Source of the DNA: Streptomyces caniferus
GTDB taxonomy: Bacteria; Actinomycetota; Actinomycetes; Streptomycetales; Streptomycetaceae
Length of the DNA: 64,000 bases
Assembly (NCBI RefSeq): GCF_009811555.1
Contig: NZ_BLIN01000001.1
Coordinates: 62,001-126,000, forward strand
Direction of reading: 5' to 3'
Each line of letters starts with the position of its first letter. The stretch's first letter is position 1. This document shows positions 27,513 to 36,914 of the stretch, in pieces. Both the position numbers and the translations under genes were made by a program. The notes under the pieces are model-generated. The model ran no database searches and was not told the DNA's origin. It worked only from the letters and a program-made list of their open reading frames with translations.

Positions 27513-29508
27513 GACCAGCCTCACCGAGCGGCTGCTGTTCGACACCGGTGCCATCGGCCGGCTCGGCAGCGTCGATGCCGGTGACACCGCCACGGACACC
27601 GGCGAGCTGGAGCGGCAGCGCGGCATCACGATCCGCTCCGCCGTCGCCTCCTTCACCGTCGGCGGCACCCAGGTCAACCTGCTCGACACCCCCGGGCACT
27701 CCGACTTCATCGCCGAGGTCGAACGCGCGCTGGGGGTGCTCGACGGCGCCGTCCTGCTGCTGTCCGCGGTGGAGGGCGTCCAGGCCAGGACCCGGGTCCT
27801 GATGAAGACGCTGCGGCGGCTGCGGCTGCCCACCCTGCTGTTCATCAACAAGATCGACCGGGTCGGCGCCCGGGACGAGGCGCTGCTCGCGGACATCCGC
27901 CGGCTGCTCGCGCCGGTCGCCGTCCCGATGACGTCCGTGACGGGGCTCGGCACCGCGCAGGCCGATGCCGTGCCGTACGACCTGGAGGACCCCCGGGTCC
28001 GCGCACGGGTCGCCGAAACGCTGGCCGAGGTCGACGAGTCGGTCCTCGCCGAGCTGGTGGGCCCGGTCTCCGGAGGGCAGGAGCCGGGGCAGGGCGGCAC
28101 GGAGCCGGGCGGACAGGGACCGACCGCGGACCGGCTCCACGCGGCGCTCGCCGCTCGCACCGCCGACGGCTCGCTGCACCCGGTGTACTTCGGCTCCGCG
28201 CTCGGCGGTCAGGGCGTCGGCGCGCTCATCGAGGGCATGGCCGGGCTGATCCCGCCGGCACCGGTCGGCGGGGGCACCGCTCCCCGGGGCACGGTCTTCG
28301 CCGTCCACCAGCCGCCGAACGGCGAACGGACCGCCCATATCCGGCTCTACGAGGGCGAGTTGCGGCCACGACAGCAGATCGAACTGCACCGGCCCGGGGT
28401 GGACGGCGCCGACGGGTCCCTGACCGGACGGATCACGTCGCTCCAAGTCGTCGGCCGGCCGCCCGGCGACGACGGGCCGCTCACCGCGGGCCACATCGGG
28501 GTGCTCCGCGGGCTGTCCGGCATCCGGACGGGCGACCGTCTCGGCCCGGCCGCCGATGCCCCCGCCGGGAGCGCCCTGTTCCCCTCCCCCACCCTCGAAA
28601 CCCTGGTCCGGGCCCGCCGTCCGGAACAGGGCGCCGCGTTGCGCGCCGCGCTGCTGGCGCTCGCGGACCAGGACCCGCTGCTGCAGGCCCGTCCCGCGCC
28701 GGACGGCGCGACCTCGGTGCTGTTGCACGGCGAGGTGCAGAAGGAGATCGTCGCGGCCACCCTGCGCCAGGAGCACGGCATCGAGGCGGCGTTCGCGCCC
28801 AGCCGAGTGGTGTGCGTCGAGCGGCCGTGCGGGGTCGGCGAGGCCTGCGAGGAGATCGCCGGGCGCGGCCACACCGGCCCCTGGGCCACGGTCGGCCTCC
28901 GGGTCGAGCCGGGCGCCCGCGGCTCCGGCCCGGTCTTCGCCTACGAGACCGAACTGGGCGCCCTGCCGCACGGCTTCCACCAGGCCATCGAGGAGACCGT
29001 GCTGGCGACCCTGCGGCACGGACCGCACGGTCTGGCGGTGACGGACTGCCGGGTGGTGCTGACCCGCTCCGGATTCGTGGGCCCGCTCAGCACCGCCGGG
29101 GACTTCCGCGCGGTCACCCCCGTCGTGCTGCGGCGGGCGCTGCGCCGGGCCGGCACCCGGGTCCACGAGCCGTACCACGCCTTCGAAGTCGACGTCCCGC
29201 TCGCCGCGCTGGCGCCGGTGACCGCCCGCCTCGCGGCACTGGGCGCGGCCTTCGCCGAGACCACCGGCGGGCGGCACTCCTGGACGGTCAGCGGGTGCCT
29301 CCCGGCCCGCCATGTGCAGAAGTTCCAGGGGGTGTTGCCCGGACTGACGCACGGCGAGGGGGTGTGGACCTCCCACCCGTCGGGGGACCGGCCCGTGCGG
29401 GACGCCGAACGGGACGCCGAGCGGAGTCCCGGGCAGGGTGACGAAAGGGGCGCCGAGCGGGGTGCGGACGGGGCCTCACCACGGGCGCGGGGCGGGCGCC
29501 CCGTATGA
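27457..29508 (+). CDS. ribosomal-protection-type translational GTPase (OtrA/TetM-like)
   Basis: EF-G-like GTPase of the tetracycline-resistance ribosomal protection family. G1 AHVDAGKTS (13-21), G2 RGIT (55-58), G3 DTPGH (77-81) and G4 NKID (131-134) are all intact. Domain II follows at about 280-390, then EF-G domains III-V, with the domain IV tip near TRSGFVGPLSTAGDF and a C-terminus like that of OtrA. A Gln/Gly-rich insertion (about 205-225) and a charged tail are extra. 683 aa fits (TetM is about 640). Resistance to tetracycline or another ribosome-targeting compound is plausible but cannot be proven from sequence. Expression seems controlled by the leader peptide and hairpin just upstream. 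Confidence 0.85.
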   Translation: MLPSHTLNIGILAHVDAGKTSLTERLLFDTGAIGRLGSVDAGDTATDTGELERQRGITIRSAVASFTVGGTQVNLLDTPGHSDFIAEVERALGVLDGAVLLLSAVEGVQARTRVLMKTLRRLRLPTLLFINKIDRVGARDEALLADIRRLLAPVAVPMTSVTGLGTAQADAVPYDLEDPRVRARVAETLAEVDESVLAELVGPVSGGQEPGQGGTEPGGQGPTADRLHAALAARTADGSLHPVYFGSALGGQGVGALIEGMAGLIPPAPVGGGTAPRGTVFAVHQPPNGERTAHIRLYEGELRPRQQIELHRPGVDGADGSLTGRITSLQVVGRPPGDDGPLTAGHIGVLRGLSGIRTGDRLGPAADAPAGSALFPSPTLETLVRARRPEQGAALRAALLALADQDPLLQARPAPDGATSVLLHGEVQKEIVAATLRQEHGIEAAFAPSRVVCVERPCGVGEACEEIAGRGHTGPWATVGLRVEPGARGSGPVFAYETELGALPHGFHQAIEETVLATLRHGPHGLAVTDCRVVLTRSGFVGPLSTAGDFRAVTPVVLRRALRRAGTRVHEPYHAFEVDVPLAALAPVTARLAALGAAFAETTGGRHSWTVSGCLPARHVQKFQGVLPGLTHGEGVWTSHPSGDRPVRDAERDAERSPGQGDERGAERGADGASPRARGGRPV

Positions 29509-29567
29509 GGACCACCGCCCATCGCCCCGTCGGACGGCTCGCTCATCGCCCCGTCAGGACCGCCCGC

Positions 29568-30113
29568 TCACCGCTCCGTCAGGACGTAATCCACCCGGCC
29601 GAAGGTGATGTGGTCGCCGGGGCCGACCGGCACCTCGCCCACCACGCGGCGGCCGTTGACGCAGGTGCCGTTGGTGGAGCCGAGGTCGCGCAGCAGCCAT
29701 CCCTTGTCCACGCTGCGGAGTTCGGCGTGGGCGCGGGAGACCGTCTCGTGGTTGAGGCGCAGGCCCACGCCGGGCGCCCGTCCTATGAGCAGCGGGAGCG
29801 GGCCGGGCTCCGGCAGCAGGAGCTTCGGCAGCCGCTCCATGCGCCATGCGCGACGCACCCGGAGGTGGAACGCCGACGCCCGGCCCACCATGCGCAGCAT
29901 CACGCCCTGGACCTTGCCGCGGGTCGCCAAGTCGGCCGTGACCAGGTCGAGTTCGGACTGCTGCTGAGCGGTGAGGACAAGTTCCAGACGCCGAAGGAAG
30001 GTGTCCTGGGACAGCCGTCCCTGCGCCGCACCGTCGCGCAGCAGGTCGAGGGCGCGTTCCCGGTCGGCGTCCGACGGGCGCGTCGGGCGCGCAGGGAACT
30101 CGAGCGAAGTCAT
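29568..30113 (-). CDS. DUF1707 and FHA domain-containing protein
   Basis: The N-terminal DUF1707 domain (PSDADRERALDLLRDGAAQGRLSQDTFLRRLELVLTA, residues 12-50) is typical of actinobacterial membrane-associated or regulatory proteins. The C-terminal FHA domain (about 105-180) has LIGRAPGVGLRL, TVSRAHAEL and GWLLRDLGSTNGTCVNGRRV, the GR, SRxH and NGT signatures that bind phosphothreonine. It therefore reads out Ser/Thr kinase signalling. 181 aa, no membrane helix. ATG 30113 is where DUF1707 homology starts. It diverges from treZ; any functional link is unknown. Confidence 0.88.
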   Translation of the reverse strand: MTSLEFPARPTRPSDADRERALDLLRDGAAQGRLSQDTFLRRLELVLTAQQQSELDLVTADLATRGKVQGVMLRMVGRASAFHLRVRRAWRMERLPKLLLPEPGPLPLLIGRAPGVGLRLNHETVSRAHAELRSVDKGWLLRDLGSTNGTCVNGRRVVGEVPVGPGDHITFGRVDYVLTER

Positions 30114-30354
30114 ACGGTGATTCTCCGACCACCGCGAGCCGCTGTCCAGGCAAGGTGGGTGCGCGGGACACCGCGGGCGGGCGCGCGGCTCACCGGCCGG
30201 TCGCGGTGGAACGATGCAGGTGGGCGCGGCGCGGCGCGCCGTACGAGCGCGGCGGGATGGCGCGATCTCGGCCCGTGTCGTCACGCCGGTCTGTCGGACG
30301 GCCGGGCAGCATGCTTTCTTCGTGGGAGACCGGACCGAACGAAGGAGGACGGCC

Positions 30355-32169
30355 GTGCTGTTCGAGGTGTGGGCGCCGCATGCCGGGCGGGTCGCTCTCC
30401 AGTGGGCGGGTGACCGGGCCGGCGAGCCGGACGTGGCGATGGAGCGTGCCGGGGAGCGCGCGGGCTGGTGGCGTGCCGAGGCACCGGCCCGGGACGGGGA
30501 CCGGTACGGCTTCCGGCTCGACGGCGGACCGGCGCTGCCCGACCCGCGGGCCGCACGGCTGCCGGAGGGCCCCGGCGGACCCGGTGCGGTCGTCGAGCAC
30601 GACCGGTTCGGGTGGCGGCACCCCTGGCCCGGTCGCCCGCTGCCCGGCGCGGCCCTCTACGAGCTGCACATCGGGACGTACACCCCCGAGGGCACCTTCG
30701 ACGCCGCCGCCGCGCGGCTGCGCCACCTCGCCGACCTGGGCATCACCCATGTCTCCCTGATGCCGGTCTGCCCGTTCCCCGGCAGCCACGGGTGGGGCTA
30801 CGACGGGGTGGCGCCCTGGGCGGTGCACGAACCGTACGGCGGGCCGGACGGCCTCAAGCGGTTCGTGGACGCGGCGCACGGCCTCGGGCTGGGGGTCGTG
30901 CTCGATGTGGTGCACAACCACCTCGGCCCGTCCGGCAACCGTCTCCCGGAGTTCGGGCCGTACTTCACCGACACCCATCGGACCCCGTGGGGCGCCGCGG
31001 TCAATCTCGACGCCCCCGGCAGCGAGGAGGTACGCGGCTACCTCCTCGACTGCGCGCTCTCCTGGCTGCGCGACTACCGGCTCGACGGGCTGCGGCTGGA
31101 CGCCGTCCACGCCCTGCACGACGACGGCACCCCGCACTTCCTGGCCGAACTGTCCGCCGCCGTCGACGCGCTGGCCGGGCAGCTGGGGCGTCCGCTGTTC
31201 CTGGTCGCCGAGTCGGATCTCAACGATCCGCGCACCACCGTACGGCGGGCGGACGGCGGGCAGGGACTGCACGCCCAGTGGAACGACGATTTCCACCACG
31301 CCCTGCACACCGCGCTGACCGGCGAATCCCAGGGCTATTACGCCGACTTCGCCGAGGCCCCGCTCGCCGCCCTCGCCAAGACGCTGACCGGCGGCTTCTT
31401 CCACGACGGGACGTACTCCAGCTTCCGCGGCGGGACGCACGGCGCGCCCCTCGACCTGCGGGTGACGCCCGCGTACCGGCTGCTCGCCTACGCCCAGACG
31501 CACGATCAGATCGGCAACCGGGCCCTCGGCGACCGGCTCGCGGCCGGGCTCTCCCCGGGGCTGCTCGCCTGTGCCGCGGCCCTGGTGCTGTGCGCGCCGT
31601 TCACCCCGATGCTGTTCATGGGCGAGGAGTGGGGCGCGACCACCCCGTGGCAGTACTTCACCGATCACACGGATCCGGAGCTGGCGGAGGCGGTACGCGC
31701 CGGGCGCCGCCGCGAGTTCGCCGCGCACGAGTGGGCCGGGCACGCCGACGACTGGCCGGATCCGCAGGACCCGGCGACCCGCGACCGCTGCGTCCTGGAC
31801 TGGAGCGAACCCGCCGTGGAGCCGCACACCGCACTGCTGGCCTGGCACCGTACCCTGCTGGCGCTGCGCCACGAGCTGCCGCCGCTGACCGACCCGGATC
31901 CACGCCACACCGCCGTCCGCTACGACGAGCGGGCCCGCTGGCTCCTGCTGCGGCGCGGCCCGCTACGGGTGGCGGTCAATCTCGCGCGGGACACCACGGC
32001 CGCCGTTCCGGTCGCCGGGGACGGCGCGGAGGGAGCCGGCGCGGACGGGGATGCTCCGGGCGGCGGGGCCCGGCTGCAGGCGCTGGCGGGCTGGCCCGGT
32101 GCCCGGCTTCCCGGGGCGGACGGTGTGCTGCGGCTCCCCCCGGAGTCGGCGGTGGTGCTCGGGCCGTAG
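30355..32169 (+). CDS. treZ: malto-oligosyltrehalose trehalohydrolase
   Basis: GH13 enzyme that releases trehalose from maltooligosyl-trehalose made by TreY. It has an N-terminal E-set domain (FEVWAPHAGRVALQW), then the barrel: SHGWGYDGVAPWAVHEPYGG, VVLDVVHNHLGPSGN, GLRLDAVH with nucleophile Asp near 249, LVAESDLND with Glu near 286, and QTHDQIGNR. The GEEWGATTPWQYF segment is characteristic of TreZ. 604 aa is normal. GTG 30355 follows AAGGAGG (30342-30348) by six bases. A Gly/Ala/Asp insertion (AGDGAEGAGADGDAPGGG) near the C-terminus is unusual but probably harmless. Confidence 0.94.
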   Translation: MLFEVWAPHAGRVALQWAGDRAGEPDVAMERAGERAGWWRAEAPARDGDRYGFRLDGGPALPDPRAARLPEGPGGPGAVVEHDRFGWRHPWPGRPLPGAALYELHIGTYTPEGTFDAAAARLRHLADLGITHVSLMPVCPFPGSHGWGYDGVAPWAVHEPYGGPDGLKRFVDAAHGLGLGVVLDVVHNHLGPSGNRLPEFGPYFTDTHRTPWGAAVNLDAPGSEEVRGYLLDCALSWLRDYRLDGLRLDAVHALHDDGTPHFLAELSAAVDALAGQLGRPLFLVAESDLNDPRTTVRRADGGQGLHAQWNDDFHHALHTALTGESQGYYADFAEAPLAALAKTLTGGFFHDGTYSSFRGGTHGAPLDLRVTPAYRLLAYAQTHDQIGNRALGDRLAAGLSPGLLACAAALVLCAPFTPMLFMGEEWGATTPWQYFTDHTDPELAEAVRAGRRREFAAHEWAGHADDWPDPQDPATRDRCVLDWSEPAVEPHTALLAWHRTLLALRHELPPLTDPDPRHTAVRYDERARWLLLRRGPLRVAVNLARDTTAAVPVAGDGAEGAGADGDAPGGGARLQALAGWPGARLPGADGVLRLPPESAVVLGP

Positions 32170-32186
32170 CCCCGGCCGCCGGGGGC

Positions 32187-32720
32187 TCAGTGCGAGAACT
32201 CCGAGACGAACGCCGCGCAGAAGGCCTCCAGATCGCCCGGCCGCCGACTGGTGATCAGGGTGTTCGGCCCGCTGGTGCAGATCGCGACCTGTTCGTCGAC
32301 CCAGGTGCCGCCCGCGTTGCGGACATCGGTGCGCAGACTCGGCCAGGAGGTCAGCGTGCGGCCGCGCACCACATCGGCCTCGATGAGCGTCCACGGCGCG
32401 TGGCAGATGGCGGCCACCGGCTTCCCGGCGTCGAAGAAGGACTTGACGAACGCCACGGCCCGCTCATCCAGGCGCAGGGCGTCCGGGCCCGCCACCCCAC
32501 CGGGCAGCACCAGTCCGTCGAAGTCCGCCGCGGTCGCCTCGTCCACCGTCAGATCGACGGGGAAGGTGTCCGCCTTGTCCAGGTGGTGGAACGCCTGCAC
32601 CTTGCCCGCGCGGGGGGAGACCAGCGTCGGGCCGCCGCTCGCGTCGGTCACCGCCTGCCACGACCGGGTCAGCTCGACCTGCTCGGTACCCTCCGTGGCC
32701 ACCAGAAACGCCGCCTGCAT
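32187..32720 (-). CDS. DJ-1/PfpI/YhbO-type amidotransferase-like protein
   Basis: Single-domain DJ-1/PfpI superfamily protein. FLVATEGTEQVELT holds the conserved Glu (13), and AAICHAPW is the nucleophile elbow with Cys106 and His107; GLVLPGG is the preceding strand-turn. 177 aa matches the PfpI/YhbO subgroup, associated with general stress protection and proposed deglycase or protease activity. ATG 32720 matches the usual start; a second ATG seven codons upstream is in frame. It converges on treZ with 17 bases between stops. Confidence 0.9.
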   Translation of the reverse strand: MQAAFLVATEGTEQVELTRSWQAVTDASGGPTLVSPRAGKVQAFHHLDKADTFPVDLTVDEATAADFDGLVLPGGVAGPDALRLDERAVAFVKSFFDAGKPVAAICHAPWTLIEADVVRGRTLTSWPSLRTDVRNAGGTWVDEQVAICTSGPNTLITSRRPGDLEAFCAAFVSEFSH

Positions 32721-32921
32721 ACTGCGCTCACGTCCCTTCATCGGGTCGAGAAGCGAGGAGGAGCCCCGCTCCCACACCTCTCGACCATAACGGCGCGAAG
32801 CGCCTTCACTCATCCGCAGGACCCGGCCCCGCGGACAGGCCCGGACGGGGCCCCCGCGGCCGCCCACGGGCCCCGCCACCACCCGCTCCGCTCGCCCGAT
32901 CGTCCACTCCTCGTCCAGGTG

Positions 32922-32938
32922 ATGGACACTGTGTCCAT
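32922..32938. promoter_or_regulatory. perfect palindrome overlapping the PucR-type gene start
   Basis: ATGGACACTGTGTCCAT has 8-bp arms around one central base. The right half contains the chosen ATG (32937) and the left half an in-frame alternative ATG (32922). Binding there would block transcription or initiation, so an autoregulatory operator is a natural reading. Confidence 0.5.
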
Positions 32939-34544
32939 GCCCCTGCACATCTCCGACCTGCTCGCCCGGCCCGACCTCCGCCTGTCGGTCACCTACGACG
33001 TGCCGCCGCGACAGCTGGCCCGCACCATCGAAGCGGCGACGGTCTCGGATCTGCCGACGCCGGGGAAGTGGCTGCAGGGCGGCGAACTCCTCATGACGAT
33101 CGGGCTGTTGCTGCCGATGGAGCCGGCCGCCTGCCGGGCGTACGTGCGGGACGCGGCCGAGGGCGGGGCGGCCTGCCTGGCGCTCGGGCTGGGGCAGGGG
33201 CTGCCGTTCCAGGAGGCGCCGGAACCGCTGGTGAGGGCGGCCGAGGAGGCCGGTCTGCCGCTGCTGACGGTGCCGGACGAGGTGCCGTTCATCGCCGTCA
33301 CCAAGGCGGTCTTCGACGCCCGGGCCGACGAACAGCGCGAGCTGCTGCACCGGGCGTTCGCGACCCAGCGCCGGCTGACCGCCGCTGCGACCGGCGACGG
33401 GCTGCGGCCGATGCTGGCGGAGTGGACGGCCGCCACGGGGGTGGGCGCGGCGGTGCTCGACCCCCTCGGGCGCCTGCTCGCCACGAGCGAGCCCGAGCAG
33501 CGGACCCTGCCGGCGCAGGCGCACGAGCTGCTGGACCGGGTGGCCGCGCGCGGACTGCGCGGCAGCGCGTCCAGCACGGCCGCCGGGCAGCAGCTGGAGG
33601 TGCAGCCGCTGGGCGCGCGGCGGCTGCGCGGGCTGCTGCTGCTCACCGGCCGGCCGGACGACGCCGCCCGTGCGGTCGTCCCCGGTCTGGTCTCGCTGCT
33701 CTCCCTGGAGCTGGAGCGCCGCCACCTCCGCGACGAGCCGGAGCGCCGCCGCCGCTCGGCGCTGCTCTCGGAGCTGCTGGCCGACGAGGACCCGTCGGCC
33801 GACCGGGCCCGGGACATGCTGCGTTCGGCGGGGCTGACGGCCGACCGGGTGCGCGGGGTCGTGGTGGAGGCCGCGGGCACCCCGGGGGGCCGTACGGCGG
33901 CCGGGGCCGGGCCGACGGAGGGCGCCGCGGACGGCGCCGCGCAGGAGATGGCCGCGGACCTGGCGCTGGCGCTGCCCGGCGGCCTGGTCAGGGTCGTGGA
34001 CGGGGCACCGGGCGCGGTCGTCGAGGCGGTGGTGGGCGAGGAGCTGGACATCCGCGAGGTGCTCGCCCGCTTCGCCCCGCGCTGCCCGGCCGGTATCGGC
34101 CCGGCCACCGCCCCCGAAGCGGTACGGGTGTCGCTGCGTCAGGCGGCCGGACTGCTCGCCGTCAGCCGGGCGGCCGGCGAGCCCGCGGAGGCCCGGCAGA
34201 GCCAGGCCAGCCGGCTGCTGCTCGACCTGGGCGACCGCACCACGCTGCACGGCTACGCCGACACCGTGCTCGGCCCGCTCGATCTCGCGGACCACGGCGA
34301 GGAGCTGATCGCCACCCTGGCGGCCTGGCTGGAGACCGGCGGCGCCTGGGACGCCACCAGCCGGCGGCTCGGCGTCCACCGGCACACCGTGCGCAACCGC
34401 CTCGACAAAGCCATGGACCTCACCGGCCGCCGCCTCGACGACCCCGACGACCGCTTCGACCTCTGGCTGGCCACCCGCATCCGCGGCGGCGCCTCCGCCA
34501 CCGGGTCAGGCGGCCGGCCGGCTCCCCCACCGCCAGGCCGGTGA
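32937..34544 (+). CDS. PucR family transcriptional regulator
   Basis: Purine-catabolism-type regulator. The N-terminal PucR ligand domain (MPLHISDLLARPDLRLSV, GKWLQGGELLMTIGL, LPLLTVPDEVPFIAVTKAVF; residues 1-130) is followed by a GGDEF-like linker region. The C-terminal PucR HTH is WLETGGAWDATSRRLGVHRHTVRNRLDKAMDLTGRRLDDPDDRFDLWLA. 535 aa is typical. The start is ambiguous between 32937 and 32922, since both lie in a palindrome. No purine or amine catabolic genes are adjacent, so the regulon is unknown; the palindrome suggests autoregulation. Confidence 0.9.
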   Translation: MPLHISDLLARPDLRLSVTYDVPPRQLARTIEAATVSDLPTPGKWLQGGELLMTIGLLLPMEPAACRAYVRDAAEGGAACLALGLGQGLPFQEAPEPLVRAAEEAGLPLLTVPDEVPFIAVTKAVFDARADEQRELLHRAFATQRRLTAAATGDGLRPMLAEWTAATGVGAAVLDPLGRLLATSEPEQRTLPAQAHELLDRVAARGLRGSASSTAAGQQLEVQPLGARRLRGLLLLTGRPDDAARAVVPGLVSLLSLELERRHLRDEPERRRRSALLSELLADEDPSADRARDMLRSAGLTADRVRGVVVEAAGTPGGRTAAGAGPTEGAADGAAQEMAADLALALPGGLVRVVDGAPGAVVEAVVGEELDIREVLARFAPRCPAGIGPATAPEAVRVSLRQAAGLLAVSRAAGEPAEARQSQASRLLLDLGDRTTLHGYADTVLGPLDLADHGEELIATLAAWLETGGAWDATSRRLGVHRHTVRNRLDKAMDLTGRRLDDPDDRFDLWLATRIRGGASATGSGGRPAPPPPGR

Positions 34545-34606
34545 CGCGGACCCCCGCCACCCCGACCGCCCTTCACTCTCTCCCCCGCACCGTCTTTACT
34601 GCGGGG

Positions 34607-35557
34607 GTGACCTACGAGATCCGCACCCTCCCGCCCGGCGCCACCGGCCCCGCCCCCGCACCCGCTTCCCGTTCCCCGCGCGGCGGCGGGCACCGCGGCA
34701 CCCTGGTGGCCGTCAGCGATCTGCACGTCCGCTACCGGGAGAACCGCGACATCGTCGAGGCCTTAAGACCGGAGTCCGACGACGACTGGCTGCTGGTCGC
34801 CGGTGATGTCGGCGAATGCGTCTCCGACATCCGCTGGGCGCTCACCCGGCTCAGCAGCCGGTTCGCCAAGGTGGTGTGGGTGCCCGGCAATCACGAGCTG
34901 TGGACGCCGGACCACGACCCGGTGCAGTTGCGCGGCGTGGCGCGCTACGAGCATCTGGTGGAGATCTGCCGGGAGTTGGGCGTCCTCACCCCCGAGGACC
35001 CCTATCCGCTGTGGGAGGGCACCGGCGGCCCTGCCGTCATCGCGCCGCTGTTCCTCCTCTACGACTACACCTTCCGGCAGCCGGGCGTGTCGTCCAAGGA
35101 GGAGGCGCTCGCCCGTGCCGAGGAGGCCGGGGTGGTGTGCACCGACGAGCACTTCCTGCACCCCGACCCGTACCCGACGCGGGAGGCGTGGTGCCGGGCG
35201 CGGGTCGCCGCCACCGAGGCCAGGCTCGCCGCCCTGCCGGAGGACCTGCCCACGGTGCTCGTCAACCACTGGCCGGTGGTGCGCGAGCCCACCCGGCCCC
35301 TGTGGTACCCGGATTTCGCGCTGTGGTGCGGTACGGAGGCGACCGCCGACTGGCCGCGCCGGTTCCGTGCCGCCACGGTGGTCTACGGCCACCTCCACAT
35401 CCCGCGGCTGCTGATCTGCGACGGCGTACCCCATCAGGAGGTGTCGCTCGGCTACCCGCGGGAGTGGCAGCGCCGCTCGGCCGCACCGGGCCGCCCGGTG
35501 CGGATCCTGCCCGCACCGGCCACCGTCGCCGCCGGAACCACCGGGACCCTCGCATGA
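34607..35557 (+). CDS. metallophosphoesterase
   Basis: Calcineurin-like phosphoesterase. The metal-binding motifs appear in order: VAVSDLHV (D-x-H), LLVAGDVGE (GD), VWVPGNHELW (GNHE), LVNHWPV and VVYGHLHIPR (GHxH). After a Pro/Ala-rich N-terminus of about 30 residues the domain fills the protein (316 aa). The GTG start has almost no ribosome binding site, and a promoter-like TCTTTACTG lies just upstream, so the mRNA may be leaderless. The stop overlaps the start of the phosphopantetheinyl transferase (ATGA). The pairing recurs in Streptomyces (SCO6672/SCO6673 as I recall). Confidence 0.88.
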   Translation: MTYEIRTLPPGATGPAPAPASRSPRGGGHRGTLVAVSDLHVRYRENRDIVEALRPESDDDWLLVAGDVGECVSDIRWALTRLSSRFAKVVWVPGNHELWTPDHDPVQLRGVARYEHLVEICRELGVLTPEDPYPLWEGTGGPAVIAPLFLLYDYTFRQPGVSSKEEALARAEEAGVVCTDEHFLHPDPYPTREAWCRARVAATEARLAALPEDLPTVLVNHWPVVREPTRPLWYPDFALWCGTEATADWPRRFRAATVVYGHLHIPRLLICDGVPHQEVSLGYPREWQRRSAAPGRPVRILPAPATVAAGTTGTLA

Positions 35558-36213
35558 TCGACAAGCTGCTGCCGGCCCCGGTCGTGACCGCCGAGGCCTT
35601 CCACGACGCCCCGGTCTCCGAGATGTTCCCCGAGGAGTGGGCGCTGGTCTCCGCCGCCGTCCCCCAGCGGCAGAACGAGTTCGGCACCGTACGCGGCTGC
35701 GCCCGCGCCGCACTGGCCGAACTGGGCATCGCCCCCGCACCCCTGCTCCCCGGCCCGAACCGGGAGCCGCAGTGGCCGCCGGGCATCGTCGGCGCCATGA
35801 CGCACTGCGCCGGCTACCGCGCCGCCGCCGTGGCCCGCGCGACGGACGTCCGGACGATCGGCCTGGACGCCGAACCGCACCTCCCCGTGGACGACCCCGG
35901 CGTGGTCGACCTCATCACCCTCCCCGAGGAGCGCGCCCAGCTGCGCCGGCTGGCCGCCGTGCAGCCCGAAATCTGCTGGGACCGCCTGGTGTTCAGCGCG
36001 AAGGAGTCCGTCTACAAGGCGTGGTACCCCCTCGCCCGCCGCTGGCTCGACTTCGAGGAGGCCCTGCTCACCCTCGACCCGTCGAACGCCACCTTCACCG
36101 CCCAACTCCTCGTCCCCGGACCGGTGATCGACGGCAAAGAACTCACCGAATTCACCGGCCGGTGGCTCGTGGAAGCGGGGTTGGTGGTGACGGGGATTGT
36201 GGTGAGGAGATGA
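35554..36213 (+). CDS. 4'-phosphopantetheinyl transferase, Sfp/EntD type
   Basis: Transfers phosphopantetheine from CoA to carrier proteins of fatty acid, polyketide or nonribosomal peptide synthesis. THCAGYRAAAVA (83-94), IGLDAEPH (Asp105, Glu107; Mg2+ site) and FSAKESVYKAWYPL (Glu151) are the three signature motifs. 219 aa is typical of the EntD-like subgroup. It is translationally coupled to the metallophosphoesterase. It is a housekeeping-type activator; no synthase cluster is in view, so it does not mark a biosynthetic cluster here. Confidence 0.92.
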   Translation: MIDKLLPAPVVTAEAFHDAPVSEMFPEEWALVSAAVPQRQNEFGTVRGCARAALAELGIAPAPLLPGPNREPQWPPGIVGAMTHCAGYRAAAVARATDVRTIGLDAEPHLPVDDPGVVDLITLPEERAQLRRLAAVQPEICWDRLVFSAKESVYKAWYPLARRWLDFEEALLTLDPSNATFTAQLLVPGPVIDGKELTEFTGRWLVEAGLVVTGIVVRR

Positions 36214-36486
36214 CGGGGGTACGGCCGGGGTTGCTTCCGCTTCCGCTCCCTCTGGGGCGGCGCACTCGGCCGGTCCGTCCGGGAAGCGCCGCTCCTCCCT
36301 TCCGCCGGCATCGCACACGGTGGCCGAAAGTTGATCAACAAACTGCGTCGAGGCGGGCAGGGATCCCCCAGGAACAGGGCTGTTGACCTCGCAGGAGAGC
36401 AACTTCCGGACATTCTTCGGCAGGATGCGACAACGACGCCCGAGACAACTAGCGTTGGCGGAAATCCGTGGGTGCAAGGGGGAGAC

Positions 36487-36882
36487 ATGGATCCGGTTAC
36501 TGCTGCCGCAGCCGCTGCGGTCGCGCTGGTGGTCAAGGGCGCTCTGGAGTCCGCCGGCCAGGAAGCCGGCCGGTCCGGATGGAGCGGCGGGGCGAGGCTG
36601 ATCGAGCGGGTGCGTGCCCGCTTCCGGGGCGACGGCGAGGCGGTGGACGCACTCGACCGGGTGGAGCAGAGCCCGGATGACACCGCGGCACAGGAAACGC
36701 TGCAGCGCATGCTGCTGGCCCACATGCTCCGTGACCGCGACTTCGAATCCGACATCCGCCGACAGGTCGACGAGGCGGTGGCGGCCCAGGGCGGCAAGGC
36801 ACAGGTGAACGCGGCCCTCATCAAGAACGCCCAGGTGTTCAACGAAAAGGTGGAGATCCAGGGCGACTGGAACATCTCCTGA
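36487..36882 (+). CDS. small effector-associated-type hypothetical protein
   Basis: 131 aa. It begins MDPVTAAAAAAVALVVKGAL, a start common in small Streptomyces proteins encoded beside NTPase (STAND-like) genes; a charged helical middle follows. The C-terminus NAQVFNEKVEIQGDWN (114-129) is a short beta-like motif that reappears at the N-terminus of the next protein (LALFNDSVSFGGGF). GGGGGAGA-type purines lie just before ATG 36487. A 273-base non-coding stretch precedes it, so it probably heads the operon that continues to 44953. No enzymatic signature. It may be an adaptor or amyloid-type signalling partner; see the findings. Confidence 0.7.
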   Translation: MDPVTAAAAAAVALVVKGALESAGQEAGRSGWSGGARLIERVRARFRGDGEAVDALDRVEQSPDDTAAQETLQRMLLAHMLRDRDFESDIRRQVDEAVAAQGGKAQVNAALIKNAQVFNEKVEIQGDWNIS

Positions 36883-36914
36883 CTCCGTCCGGGCCGGCAC
36901 GAAAGTTCGACTTC

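Noticed and set aside
29509..29600. Imperfect direct repeats (CTCATCGCCCCGTCAGGAC type) between the GTPase and FHA genes as an attachment site
   Set aside because: Short GC-rich near-repeats at a convergent gene junction; no integrase or tRNA nearby.
35554..36213. Phosphopantetheinyl transferase as marker of a polyketide or peptide cluster
   Set aside because: No synthase module, carrier protein or thioesterase lies in the window; the gene is paired with a metallophosphoesterase in a conserved, non-cluster setting.
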